A DNA stretch of 64,000 nt, from contig JAQWSK010000002.1 in NCBI GenBank assembly GCA_029243245.1, positions 1 through 64,000 of the forward strand, written 5' to 3'. Source of the DNA: Flavobacteriaceae bacterium (lineage in GTDB: Bacteria > Bacteroidota > Bacteroidia > Flavobacteriales > Flavobacteriaceae). A model generated the notes under the pieces. That model searched no databases, had not been told where the DNA came from, and saw only the letters and a program-made list of their open reading frames with translations. The position numbers were made by a program, and so were the translations under genes. Each line of letters begins with the position of its first letter. Position 1 is the stretch's first letter. Below are positions 37,810 through 46,459 of this stretch, one piece after another.

Positions 37810-38485
37810 TTATATCTGAAAGAATTTTTCCGTCTTCAAGGGTAATTATTCGATTAGCTCTATCAATAACTCTTTGATCATGAGTAGAGAAAATGAAGGT
37901 CATCTTTTCTTTTTTATTAAGTCTACTCATAATATCTAATAAGTTTGAAGTTGATGATGAATCTAAATTTGCTGTAGGTTCATCAGCCAAAACAAATTTT
38001 GGTTTTGAGGCAAGTGCCCTTGCTACAGCAACCCTTTGTTGTTGACCTCCTGATAATTGGTTTGGTCTCCTATTTAATTGATCATCTAAACCAACAGATT
38101 TTAACAACTCCACCGAACGTTTATCCCTTATAGATTTTGAGCTTCCCTGCATCAGCATTATAAATTCAACATTTTCTTTTGCAGTTAATACAGGAATTAA
38201 ATTGTATGATTGAAATACAAATCCAATATTTCTTAATCTAAAGTCTATAAGTTGATTCGAATTTAATTTAGTAATTTCATTATTGTCAATTAAAACTTTG
38301 CCAGAGCTCGGAGAATCTAAACCTCCAATAGTATTTAAAAAAGTTGTTTTTCCTGAACCAGAAGGGCCAACAATTGCAGTGAACTCTCCTTTTTTAAAAT
38401 TAATGCTGACATCATTCAATGCCTTGATATCTTGATCTGCTTGTTTATATAGTTTAGAAATATTTTTAGTTTCGATTACATTCAT
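37799..38485 (-). CDS. LolD/MacB-type ABC transporter ATPase
   Basis: Cytoplasmic ATPase of 228 residues in the MacB/LolD/FtsE class. Walker A GPSGSGKTTFL, Q-loop FVFQSYNLIP, signature LSGGQQQRVAVARALA, Walker B FVLADEPTANLD and H-loop STHDQR are all present. Two permease genes with the matching mechanotransmission-type fold lie immediately upstream (9 bp), so the three form one transporter. This class usually transfers lipoproteins or lipids to periplasmic carriers, or drives an extrusion rather than a channel transport cycle. Confidence 0.93.
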   Translation of the reverse strand: MNVIETKNISKLYKQADQDIKALNDVSINFKKGEFTAIVGPSGSGKTTFLNTIGGLDSPSSGKVLIDNNEITKLNSNQLIDFRLRNIGFVFQSYNLIPVLTAKENVEFIMLMQGSSKSIRDKRSVELLKSVGLDDQLNRRPNQLSGGQQQRVAVARALASKPKFVLADEPTANLDSSSTSNLLDIMSRLNKKEKMTFIFSTHDQRVIDRANRIITLEDGKILSDINVK

Positions 38486-38494
38486 AATAATTAA

Positions 38495-39715
38495 TTATAG
38501 TGATCTAATAGCCTCTGCCGGATCTAGTTTAAGTGCTCTCCTTGCAGGAAATAAAGAAGAAATAAGTGTTACAAATAATGTAAGAATAGTTATTCTAAAA
38601 TAATAATCAATTGGAAGATCCGTATATACCATTGATTTCATTCCAAAAGCTTCTAATCCTTTAGATACAATTGATAAATCAATACCAACTTGACCATAAT
38701 AGGAAATCATTAGGTATGATAATAAAATACCTAATGGTAAAGAAATACATGAGATGAAAATAGTTTCAAAAAGAATCATTAAAAAAACTTTAGTTTTGTT
38801 AAGACCAACTGACATCAACATTCCTAGCTCTCTTTTTCTCTCTAAAACTGCCATAAGCATAATATTGACAATTCCAAAAGATAGAGCTAATAGAATAATA
38901 CTCATAAAAATCAGAAAAAACCAAACCATTATTTCTTGAACTGATCCTAATTCAGGTGAAATGTCCTTCCATGTCTCTACTTTGTTTTTGGGGAAAAGAC
39001 CTGCAAGATTTTCTTTTAAAATATTTGAATCATCAATATTATTACATAATATAGCTATTTCGTGTGTTGCATATTTATTTTTAAAAAGATCAATTAAGTC
39101 TTCTTTTTTTACAAAAATATTTCCGCCATCAAAAATAGAATTAGCTGTGTTAAAAATTCCTTCAACCTTAAATTTGATTCTTTGGATATCACCATTATCA
39201 TCAACAAATGTAACTGAGAGTTTCTTTTTTATATCCAATTTTAAATTATCTGCAAGCTTCTGACCTATTATAACTGGTTTACTTTTTGTTTTTGAAAAAT
39301 AATTTCCTTTGACAATATTTTGACTAATCTCAGAAAAAGATGTTTCCTTCTCAGATTCAATTCCTATAATCTTAACACCTTCAGTGCCATGGGCAGTTGA
39401 TGCCATAACTGAAATAATAATTCTACTACTAAAGGCCTTAACCAAACTGTTGTTTTCTATCTCTTCTAAAACACAGGTTGGATCTTCAATAACACTATTT
39501 ATATCAAGATTATATTCAAAGGAAGGATTATGAATTTGTACATGATGTAAATAAGTGTCAATAGCGCTTTTAACTCTTTGCTCATTTATTCCTCGACTCA
39601 TTGCTACAGCAAATAATCCAGACCACAATCCCAGAACCATAGATGTTATAACAATTAAGCTTCTGAGTTTATTTCTCCAAACATTTCTCCAAGCAATTTT
39701 AATAATCGTTACCAT
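38495..39715 (-). CDS. LolC/E- or MacB-type ABC permease, copy 2
   Basis: 406-residue inner-membrane protein with the MacB/FtsX topology: N-terminal KIAWRNVWRNKLRSL and helix 1 (about 17-38), a periplasmic domain of about 220 residues, then three helices (about 265-290, 310-338, 370-392) with the FtsX motif LERKRELGMLMSVGLNKTKV and the C-terminal LFPARRALKLDPAEAIR. It is 1 bp from the first permease. The two are paralogous but distinct, suggesting a LolC-LolE-like heterodimer. Confidence 0.9.
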   Translation of the reverse strand: MVTIIKIAWRNVWRNKLRSLIVITSMVLGLWSGLFAVAMSRGINEQRVKSAIDTYLHHVQIHNPSFEYNLDINSVIEDPTCVLEEIENNSLVKAFSSRIIISVMASTAHGTEGVKIIGIESEKETSFSEISQNIVKGNYFSKTKSKPVIIGQKLADNLKLDIKKKLSVTFVDDNGDIQRIKFKVEGIFNTANSIFDGGNIFVKKEDLIDLFKNKYATHEIAILCNNIDDSNILKENLAGLFPKNKVETWKDISPELGSVQEIMVWFFLIFMSIILLALSFGIVNIMLMAVLERKRELGMLMSVGLNKTKVFLMILFETIFISCISLPLGILLSYLMISYYGQVGIDLSIVSKGLEAFGMKSMVYTDLPIDYYFRITILTLFVTLISSLFPARRALKLDPAEAIRSL

Positions 39716-39716
39716 A

Positions 39717-40934
39717 TTATCTTTTCATTGCTTTTATAGGTTGAAGTTGATAAATAATAAGAATAGGATAAACACATATTATTAAAGAAATACATAAAAT
39801 TATTAATGAATGAGTTAAAGGAATATCATAAGAGTTCATAAATGGTATAACAGGCTCAAAACCAGCAGTTTCCATCTGTGCTGACGCAGCACCAAATAAC
39901 CTCAATGGATTATAATAAAAATAATTTACAATTGGAAGTGACACAACAACTCCAGACATTATGCCTGTAAATGTTAATAAAATAGTCTCATAGATCAATG
40001 TAATCATTAGTTTAGATCTTCTCATTCCGATTGAAATTAAAACTCCAAATTCATACAACCTTTCTTGAGTCATCATTAAAACAGTCCCAAAAATTCCAAA
40101 AGTAACAATCATATATAATATCATTATTATTAAAATTCCTCCAGCATTATCAGCTTCAATGAGTTGATCTAACTCAGGGGTCATCTCTTTCCATGTCATA
40201 ATATCATAAGATTGATTATTTATCTTAGATTTTATTACCTGAGCAATTTTATTTTCATCAAAGTATTGTTCTTTATCAATTACTAAATTGGTTATTAAAT
40301 TTTCAGCCGACACAAAATCCTGAGCAACTGGAAGAGTCATAAAAACACTATAATTATTAAGGTTAGGATTTTTCATATCAACCACTCCTTGAAGAGGATA
40401 GGCTCCAACGGCCTGCATTCCATGGTATCCTTGACCTATAAAAATAAGTGTATCGCCTATTTTAAGATTATAGTATTTAGCAACTCCTTTCGCAACAATA
40501 ATAGATTTACTATCTTTTTTTAAAAGTCTACCTTCAATTAATCTTTTATTCCAATCTGTGAGTATTTCTTCATTCTCCGGGTCTATACCTGTGATATACA
40601 CAAATTTGGACAAATCATTATAAGAGGAAAGAGCTCCAGCTTGTATTCTTTTTAAAATAGTGGAAACTCCATCAATGTTTTGAATATCAGCTAGAACTGA
40701 TTGATTAACTTCAAATGCATTATCAATAGTTTTATCATCCCAATAACCCTTACTGTGTAATTGAACATATCCGCTGTAAGATCCTACAACATTATTTATC
40801 ATATTATCATACATTCCTAACTGTAAAGCCCTCAAAAATATTGCTAATAAAACAGCAATAAATATTGCGGCGATAGTAATTAAGCTTCTTCGCTTATTTC
40901 TCCAAACATTTCGCCAAGCAATTTTTAATAACAT
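39717..40934 (-). CDS. LolC/E- or MacB-type ABC permease, copy 1
   Basis: 405 residues, same plan as the downstream permease: LLKIAWRNVWRNKRRSLI with helix 1, a periplasmic domain (GSYSGYVQLHSKGYWDD through MTWKEMTPELDQL), and three C-terminal helices with QERLYEFGVLISIGMRRSKL. Its start is 3 bp after the LolA-like stop. The two permeases share the WRNVWRNK N-terminus and the W-K-[ED]-[MI]-[TS]-PEL motif before helix 2, so they probably arose by duplication. Confidence 0.9.
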   Translation of the reverse strand: MLLKIAWRNVWRNKRRSLITIAAIFIAVLLAIFLRALQLGMYDNMINNVVGSYSGYVQLHSKGYWDDKTIDNAFEVNQSVLADIQNIDGVSTILKRIQAGALSSYNDLSKFVYITGIDPENEEILTDWNKRLIEGRLLKKDSKSIIVAKGVAKYYNLKIGDTLIFIGQGYHGMQAVGAYPLQGVVDMKNPNLNNYSVFMTLPVAQDFVSAENLITNLVIDKEQYFDENKIAQVIKSKINNQSYDIMTWKEMTPELDQLIEADNAGGILIIMILYMIVTFGIFGTVLMMTQERLYEFGVLISIGMRRSKLMITLIYETILLTFTGIMSGVVVSLPIVNYFYYNPLRLFGAASAQMETAGFEPVIPFMNSYDIPLTHSLIILCISLIICVYPILIIYQLQPIKAMKR

Positions 40935-40937
40935 ATA

Positions 40938-41678
40938 CTATTTTAATCTTGAAACATATTGAGTGGAAAAATAATTTTCAGGAATTGAAACATCAAAATT
41001 CCAAACATCATATTCTATAACAGTTTTATTTCCTTTATCATCTAAAGGATAAAACTCTAGTTTTGAGGGTAATTTTTTTCCGTTATATTCATTTATTTTA
41101 GAACCTACCATTCTATTAACTATTTCCAGATCCTCATCATAGAATTCAGTTTTAAGTTGCATATAATTCTTTTTATCAATCCATACAATTAATTTACCCC
41201 AAACAACAGAAGACTCTTCATTTGGAATCAATTCTAACTTCCAGCATGTTAGATTTTCAATAATTTCTGTACCTATTATTTTATGAGTATAATCAACCAC
41301 CATTGAAGATTGTTTTATCAAATCATCATTTGTAAAATCAGTACCCATCCAATTTTGGGTCATCATTGATGGTGGAAGCTTAATTATTCTCTCGATAGTT
41401 GGTAAATAGTTCCATGCCTCCTTTTTTCTCTTTAAAAAAACAGAACCTTTTTCTTTTGCAGGGCTAGTTACAAGAGAAACTGAATAATCCGTTCCTTTTG
41501 ACCAATTCTTAAGATTCATTTTCTTTTCCCATTTGGGTCGAACAATTGTAATTGTTATTTCAGCATACGATGAATTTCCTCTTAACCTACTATCAGCAAT
41601 TTTTACAATTTCCATAGGAGTCTGCGCATAGAGATTACAGCAACTAAATAAAATAGTAATTAAATAAAATTTCTTCAT
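40938..41678 (-). CDS. LolA-like outer-membrane lipoprotein-sorting protein (COG2834-type)
   Basis: Predicted periplasmic carrier of 246 residues with a signal peptide (about 1-18, FYLITILFSCCNLYAQ). The mature part has the LolA/LppX-like half-barrel pattern: MEIVKIADSRLRGNSSYAEI, KEKGSVFLKRKKEAWNYLPT, MMTQNWMGTDFTNDDLI, CWKLELIPN and WIDKKNYMQLKTEFYDED. These match the COG2834 'outer membrane lipoprotein-sorting' group rather than housekeeping LolA. It overlaps the TetR stop by 4 bp (ATGA). In this operon it would accept a hydrophobic cargo from the ABC complex. Confidence 0.87.
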   Translation of the reverse strand: MKKFYLITILFSCCNLYAQTPMEIVKIADSRLRGNSSYAEITITIVRPKWEKKMNLKNWSKGTDYSVSLVTSPAKEKGSVFLKRKKEAWNYLPTIERIIKLPPSMMTQNWMGTDFTNDDLIKQSSMVVDYTHKIIGTEIIENLTCWKLELIPNEESSVVWGKLIVWIDKKNYMQLKTEFYDEDLEIVNRMVGSKINEYNGKKLPSKLEFYPLDDKGNKTVIEYDVWNFDVSIPENYFSTQYVSRLK

Positions 41679-42250
41679 GATTTAATAAATTGATTTTTAA
41701 GAATTTCCTTTACGCTTTCAGATGGAAACTTTGAATTGTATATTAAATTTAATTGAACACCATCTAAGACTGAAAAAAAATAGTACATCATCGCTTCTGG
41801 ATTTTCATGCTTTAAAGTCTGAAAATATTTAGTAATTGAATTCATGAACGGCAATGATTTTTCAATCACTTTTTCATTTAATATTTCCATTACCTCAGTT
41901 TGTGAACTTATAGAAAATAATAATTTCGCTCGATCAATATCTTCTATTACAAACTCAAAAGTTTTATCAATAAAAAACTCAACATGTTTTCCACTAGTTT
42001 CTTTAGTATTTAAAGGGTATTTTTCTATTATTTTGTTATATATATCGAAAACTATTTTCTTTAATAAATCCTCTTTGCTTGTAAAGTAATTATAAATAAG
42101 ACCTTTTGAAATCCCTGCCCTTTCTGCAATTCTATTTACTGAGGAAGCATGATATCCTTCTTCTGCAAAAACTCTTAATGCAGTATCTGTAATTAAAGCT
42201 CTTTTTTCTTGTCTAATTAATTTATATTGAGTTTTTGTCTTAGGACTCAT
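41675..42250 (-). CDS. TetR/AcrR-family regulator of the Lol-like operon
   Basis: Predicted repressor, 191 residues from the ATG at 42250. The longer frame starting with TTG at 42274 is rejected because that codon lies inside the -7 box and operator. The N-terminal DNA-binding domain shows ITDTALRVFAEEGYHASSV and IAERAGISKGLIYNYFTSKEDLL, the standard TetR helix-turn-helix; the rest is a variable ligand domain. It is the first gene of the operon, and a palindrome abuts its start codon, so autoregulation of the entire operon is likely. The inducer is unknown. Confidence 0.92.
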   Translation of the reverse strand: MSPKTKTQYKLIRQEKRALITDTALRVFAEEGYHASSVNRIAERAGISKGLIYNYFTSKEDLLKKIVFDIYNKIIEKYPLNTKETSGKHVEFFIDKTFEFVIEDIDRAKLLFSISSQTEVMEILNEKVIEKSLPFMNSITKYFQTLKHENPEAMMYYFFSVLDGVQLNLIYNSKFPSESVKEILKNQFIKS

Positions 42251-42251
42251 T

Positions 42252-42277
42252 TTTTTGACTGACCGTTTAGTCAAAAA
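42252..42277. promoter_or_regulatory. probable TetR operator overlapping the operon promoter
   Basis: TTTTTGACT (42252-42260), GACCGTTT (42261-42268), AGTCAAAAA (42269-42277). The outer 9-bp arms are exact inverted repeats and two of the four inner pairs also match, so 11 of 13 pairs are symmetric. The minus-strand box TATTTTTG at 42272-42279 matches TAnnTTTG exactly and overlaps the element. The whole site fills most of the 40-bp gap between rmuC and the TetR gene. Confidence 0.8.
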
Positions 42278-42290
42278 TACTAAAATTAAT

Positions 42291-43403
42291 TTAATTATCT
42301 GTTTGTGGCTTATCTAAAATATCCGTTTGAATATTTATTTCAGAGTTACCCGATGAGATTTTTAGAACATCTTTATCTATTTTTTTAAATTCCTTTGAGC
42401 TCTCATTATAATGATTAACAGCAGTCCCTAAAGTATTTCCAAGTTTATCATGATAAGTCGAATAGGCATTTAAGTGATTTGATAATTTTTCTACTCTTCT
42501 TAATACATCATTAATAGAATCTTCAATTTTCATATTATTTAATGCTTTATTAGTAACCTGTAACATTGGAAATAAACTCATTGGAGATACTATCATAACT
42601 TTCTTTTGAAAAGCATATGAAACCAAATCTTGTTGATTAATTTTTAAAGATCCAACCCTGCTATTTAATAAGTCTTGATACAATCCATCAGCGGGAATAA
42701 ACATATAAGCATAATCAACTGTACCTTCATTTGGCCTAATATACTTAGCTGTTTCATCAATTCTATTCTTTATGTCAGACTTAAATTTTTTCTCAAGATC
42801 ATCTAATTCGTCTTTGTTAGATGACTCAATCATTTTATTATAATTATCCAAAGAAAATTTAGCATCAATAGGTATTATATATTGATTTACTCTTACAATT
42901 GCATCAACAGTTTCTGAATTTTTAAAAGAGTATTGCATTTCAAAAAGTCCAGGTGGAAGGACGTTGGCTAAAAGGTTCTCTAATTGTAATTCTCCAAAAA
43001 TTCCTCTTTGCTTTTGATTTCCTAGAATTTTTTCCAAGGTCTTCATTTGATTTGCAAAGCTTAAGACTTGTTCATTTGTACCTTTTATTTTTTCTAATTC
43101 AGACGTAACTTCCTTTATTACCTTATTTGATTCTTTAAACTGATTAGACATTGTTGAAGCTGAAGATTTAGTAAAATCAGTCATTTGCTTATTGATCTCA
43201 TTTAACCTAGACTCAATATCAACCCTACTATCTTTAGAGTTCTTATCAATTTCTTTTCTGACTTCTTGAATCTGGTTAGTTAAAGACTCTGAAAATTTAA
43301 TTAAATCAGTTGTTTCAGATGAATTTTGATTGTTTTTTAAATTATAGACTAAATAGGCTAATCCCAGGACTAATAAAGCTAAAAAGACAACAATAATTTC
43401 CAT
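42291..43403 (-). CDS. rmuC: DNA recombination protein RmuC
   Basis: RmuC-family protein of 370 residues. It begins with a membrane helix (1-21, IVVFLALLVLGLAYLVYNL), followed by a long predicted coiled coil (about 45-115) and the RmuC nuclease-like domain (RGIFGELQLENLLANVLPPG, YIIPIDAKFSLDNYNKMI, DYAYMFIPADGLY, VSPMSLFPMLQVTNKAL). Known to limit DNA inversions, with poorly understood chemistry. It lies upstream of, and on the same strand as, the TetR operon but ends before the operator. Confidence 0.93.
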   Translation of the reverse strand: MEIIVVFLALLVLGLAYLVYNLKNNQNSSETTDLIKFSESLTNQIQEVRKEIDKNSKDSRVDIESRLNEINKQMTDFTKSSASTMSNQFKESNKVIKEVTSELEKIKGTNEQVLSFANQMKTLEKILGNQKQRGIFGELQLENLLANVLPPGLFEMQYSFKNSETVDAIVRVNQYIIPIDAKFSLDNYNKMIESSNKDELDDLEKKFKSDIKNRIDETAKYIRPNEGTVDYAYMFIPADGLYQDLLNSRVGSLKINQQDLVSYAFQKKVMIVSPMSLFPMLQVTNKALNNMKIEDSINDVLRRVEKLSNHLNAYSTYHDKLGNTLGTAVNHYNESSKEFKKIDKDVLKISSGNSEINIQTDILDKPQTDN

Positions 43404-43490
43404 AATTTTTTATATAAGCATCAAGTTAATTGATAGTTTATAAAACTAATAATAATTTAATACTTTCAAGGAGATATATTAACACATCTA

Positions 43491-44369
43491 CTAACACAAA
43501 ATATCAATTCCATTTGAAAGGATTGAAATATTTAACTCATTCTTGATTATAAATTCAAACTCTCCATCAATTTGAAGATTTGTATAAAAATTTTCTGAGG
43601 TAATTTGTAAGTCTTTTAAATTCATGTATTGAACATTCTTTTTGTTTTCTATTGAAAAACCTAATAAGACTAACGCAATCAAGTAATTGAGGTGCAAAAT
43701 ATTAGTTTTATTAATAATGATCATATTTAAAATACCATCGTCTGATTTAGCTTTAGGTGACAAACTAATTCCATAACCTTGTTTATTTGTGTTAGCAATC
43801 ATTAAAACATACGGTATGACTGAAATGTTTTCACCTTGAGATTTAATTGAAAAAACAGGTGGGTCATATGAGATAAAAGAATTAAAAAATGCACGAAAAT
43901 ATCCCAATAACCCATGAATTCCACTCTGATGGTAATGTCTTATAAATTCCACTTCAATTCCAAAACCTATATTACTAAAGAAGTATTTATTGTCTACTTT
44001 ACCTACATCTATTTTTTTATAAGAACCTTTAACAATTATTTCAAGTGCTTTTTTAAAATTATAAGGAATCTTAAAATGATTCGATATTCCATTTCCTGAT
44101 CCAATTGGTATAATTCCTAGTTTGATATTTTTTTTAATTACAATTTGACCGATCTGGTTAACTGTTCCGTCTCCTCCACATGCTATAATGACATCTACTT
44201 TTAAATCAATTGCACTATTAGCTAACTCTTTTAAATTTTTAATGTTTTTAGAAATTCGTATTTGATATTTATCGTTTCTTTTTGAAAAAAAAGAATGAAT
44301 TTCTGATTCTAAAGACTTTGCTTTACGAAAATGTACAGGGTTAATTATAAAAAAATAATTCTTATTCAT
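43491..44369 (-). CDS. diacylglycerol/lipid kinase family protein
   Basis: Predicted lipid kinase (DagK/YegS/BmrU-like). From the ATG at 44369 it has 292 residues: FFIINPVHFRKAK at the N-terminus, the catalytic-domain GGDGTVNQIGQI, GSGNGISNHFKIP, and the C-terminal beta-sandwich (DGILNMIIINKT; LQIDGEFEF). The start overlaps the LTA-synthase-like gene by 8 bp; the longer frame from 44399 would lie inside that gene. The coupling suggests it recycles diacylglycerol released when phosphoglycerol is transferred from phospholipid. Confidence 0.9.
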   Translation of the reverse strand: MNKNYFFIINPVHFRKAKSLESEIHSFFSKRNDKYQIRISKNIKNLKELANSAIDLKVDVIIACGGDGTVNQIGQIVIKKNIKLGIIPIGSGNGISNHFKIPYNFKKALEIIVKGSYKKIDVGKVDNKYFFSNIGFGIEVEFIRHYHQSGIHGLLGYFRAFFNSFISYDPPVFSIKSQGENISVIPYVLMIANTNKQGYGISLSPKAKSDDGILNMIIINKTNILHLNYLIALVLLGFSIENKKNVQYMNLKDLQITSENFYTNLQIDGEFEFIIKNELNISILSNGIDILC

Positions 44370-46299
44370 CACTTTCAATATAAGACATGTTTCCCTCAAT
44401 AATTCGATTCATATAATCTTGAAGAAAAACCTGAAATTTGTAGGCCAAATCATTCATCTTTTTATTTGATTTATCCATTAAATTGTTTTCAAGATCATAA
44501 TCATTTGAATCATAAAAACCATTAATCTTTTCGCCATTTGATACAACAATATATTCTTCATTCATCATAAAATAGCTGCCTCCCCCAAAATAATTAACAA
44601 CAAATGAATCTGTTTCAGCGTCAGAAACCAAGCTTTTACCCCAACTTCTAAAAGGCTTATCATATCCTATTAAATCAACTATAGTTGGAAAAATATCCAT
44701 ATGCTGACCTAAGCTTTGGGATACACCATTTAAATTTCCCTTTGACCAATAAATCATTAAAGGATTTGCAAAACGATTAATAATTTTTTCATAATAAGAG
44801 TAATATGTTTGGTTTCCATGATCTGCAGTAAAAACGAAAATAGTATTATCAAACCATGGTTCATTTCTTGCTTTATCAAAAAACCTTTTTAAAGCAAAGT
44901 CTGTATAACCAACGGTTTCATGCATTGGAACAAATCCTTTATTAAAAATTTCTTCATACTTTCTTGGGAGGATATAAGGATCATGAGAAGTTACAGTAAA
45001 TACGGTACTCAAAAATGGTTGCTTAGCTCTATCAAGGGTTTCTTTCGTATACTGAAGAAAAGGTTCATCCCATATCCCCCAATATCCATCAAAATCTTCA
45101 TTATTATTATACTCATCTTTTCCATAATAATTATCAAAACCTAATATTTTTGAAAAACCCAAAAAACCCATCGAACCATTACTAGCTCCATGAAAAAAAG
45201 ATGTACTATATCCCAAATTATTTGCTATTGAAACGACGGATTCAATAGGTTGATTTGAATAAGGGGATGAAGTATATGCTATTTCAAAAGATGGTATCCC
45301 AGCTAATATTGCAGGCATTCCATGGATAGATTTTCTGCTGTTTGCGTAAAAATTTGGAAAAATAAGACTATGAATAGCTAAAGAATCTAAAAAGGGAGTA
45401 TAGCCTTTATAATTTGGTATTTTATCTTTTGAGTTTAAACTTCCCCAATACTCTCTTCCCATACTTTCCAAAATAAAAATAATCACATTTGGTTTTAGAC
45501 TATCATTATCGTTTTTTGGATAAAACTTTATAGGATTAACAATTCTTTTTATTTCATTTTTAGTAAAAGCATTACTTAGCTTAAAATCTGTTTTACCGAA
45601 GGTTCGTATCACGGTAAAAGGAGTATTTAAAATGAAATCAGCATGCTGAGGATTATTTACATTTTCCATTGCATGAATAATAGTAATTGGGCGTGTACTT
45701 TTTTTAAAATCTCCGCGCGCACCACCTATACATAAAAAAATTACAATGAGAAAAGTTAAAGATGACTTAATCAAATTTAAAGTGCTATGTTTTTTTCTAA
45801 CTGGCTTGACGCTGAACAAGCTATATAGGTAATACCAAAGACCAACAATAAATAAATAGAGCAAAATTAGATGTATGTATTCTCTAAAAAAGTGAAAAAA
45901 CAAATTTGATTTATTACTCTCATTCTCAATAACTTCAAAAACTTGAGCATTGACTCGCATTAAATTAAATCTGTAATATGCAAAATCAATAAAATTTAAC
46001 CCAAGACCTATTAATCCTCCGAAAAAATAAAAAAACTTTAAAATTAAATTATACCATACACTAAAAGAAGGTCTTACTGGAAAAAAAGACATTATAATAA
46101 AGACACCTTGTAAGTAAATGATAGCTGCTAAATCAAATTTTAATCCATAAAAACTAAGCAATAAAATTTCTAATAGATTACCAATTTTAATTATGTCAGA
46201 ATTAAAATATAAAAATACCCAACGGCTGATCATAAAAAATATAAAAACAAGCCCTATTCTATACAAGAACACTTTTATTTCTTCAAACCAATTAGTCAT
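44362..46299 (-). CDS. LTA-synthase-family phosphoglycerol/phosphoethanolamine transferase
   Basis: Membrane-anchored alkaline-phosphatase-superfamily enzyme. The ATG at 46299 is chosen; the upstream TTG frame (46329) runs through the promoter box. In 645 residues there are five N-terminal helices (to about 190), then the sulfatase-type domain with FILESMGREYWGS (metal Glu), NSRKSIHGMPAILAGIPSF (nucleophile region; Ser or Thr), VTSHDPY and FTADHGNQTYYSYYEK. In Gram-negative bacteria such enzymes decorate glycans or lipids with phosphoglycerol or phosphoethanolamine. The acceptor here is unknown. Confidence 0.88.
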   Translation of the reverse strand: MTNWFEEIKVFLYRIGLVFIFFMISRWVFLYFNSDIIKIGNLLEILLLSFYGLKFDLAAIIYLQGVFIIMSFFPVRPSFSVWYNLILKFFYFFGGLIGLGLNFIDFAYYRFNLMRVNAQVFEVIENESNKSNLFFHFFREYIHLILLYLFIVGLWYYLYSLFSVKPVRKKHSTLNLIKSSLTFLIVIFLCIGGARGDFKKSTRPITIIHAMENVNNPQHADFILNTPFTVIRTFGKTDFKLSNAFTKNEIKRIVNPIKFYPKNDNDSLKPNVIIFILESMGREYWGSLNSKDKIPNYKGYTPFLDSLAIHSLIFPNFYANSRKSIHGMPAILAGIPSFEIAYTSSPYSNQPIESVVSIANNLGYSTSFFHGASNGSMGFLGFSKILGFDNYYGKDEYNNNEDFDGYWGIWDEPFLQYTKETLDRAKQPFLSTVFTVTSHDPYILPRKYEEIFNKGFVPMHETVGYTDFALKRFFDKARNEPWFDNTIFVFTADHGNQTYYSYYEKIINRFANPLMIYWSKGNLNGVSQSLGQHMDIFPTIVDLIGYDKPFRSWGKSLVSDAETDSFVVNYFGGGSYFMMNEEYIVVSNGEKINGFYDSNDYDLENNLMDKSNKKMNDLAYKFQVFLQDYMNRIIEGNMSYIESDE

Positions 46300-46318
46300 A
46301 CAAAGGGAAAGTAATATC

Positions 46319-46326
46319 CAAATATA
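46319..46326 (-). promoter_or_regulatory. -7 box of the LTA-synthase-like gene
   Basis: TATATTTG on the minus strand, an exact consensus match. Start near 46313 and a leader of about 14 bases to the ATG at 46299. Confidence 0.45.
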
Positions 46327-46408
46327 CAAAGGTTAAGAAAACGTTAATCGCTTAATGTTTAGATTTTTTTATAATATTATGAAAATGTTCTAGATTCAAA
46401 TTTTTTTA

Positions 46409-46436
46409 TTGATCTAAGTATTTAATTTTATATTTG
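46409..46436 (+). promoter_or_regulatory. promoter of the GH16 gene
   Basis: TTG at 46409-46411, 17 bp, TATATTTG at 46429-46436 (exact). The ATG at 46460 follows with a leader of about 18 bases. Confidence 0.6.
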
Positions 46437-46459
46437 AAGACCCAATATATTATTCTATT

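Noticed and set aside
42251-42274. TTG start for the TetR gene at 42274
   Set aside because: The codon is part of the exact -7 box and the operator; the ATG at 42250 fits the family's N-terminus.
46300-46329. TTG start of the LTA-synthase-like gene at 46329
   Set aside because: It runs through the promoter -7 box; ATG at 46299 gives a normal N-terminal anchor.
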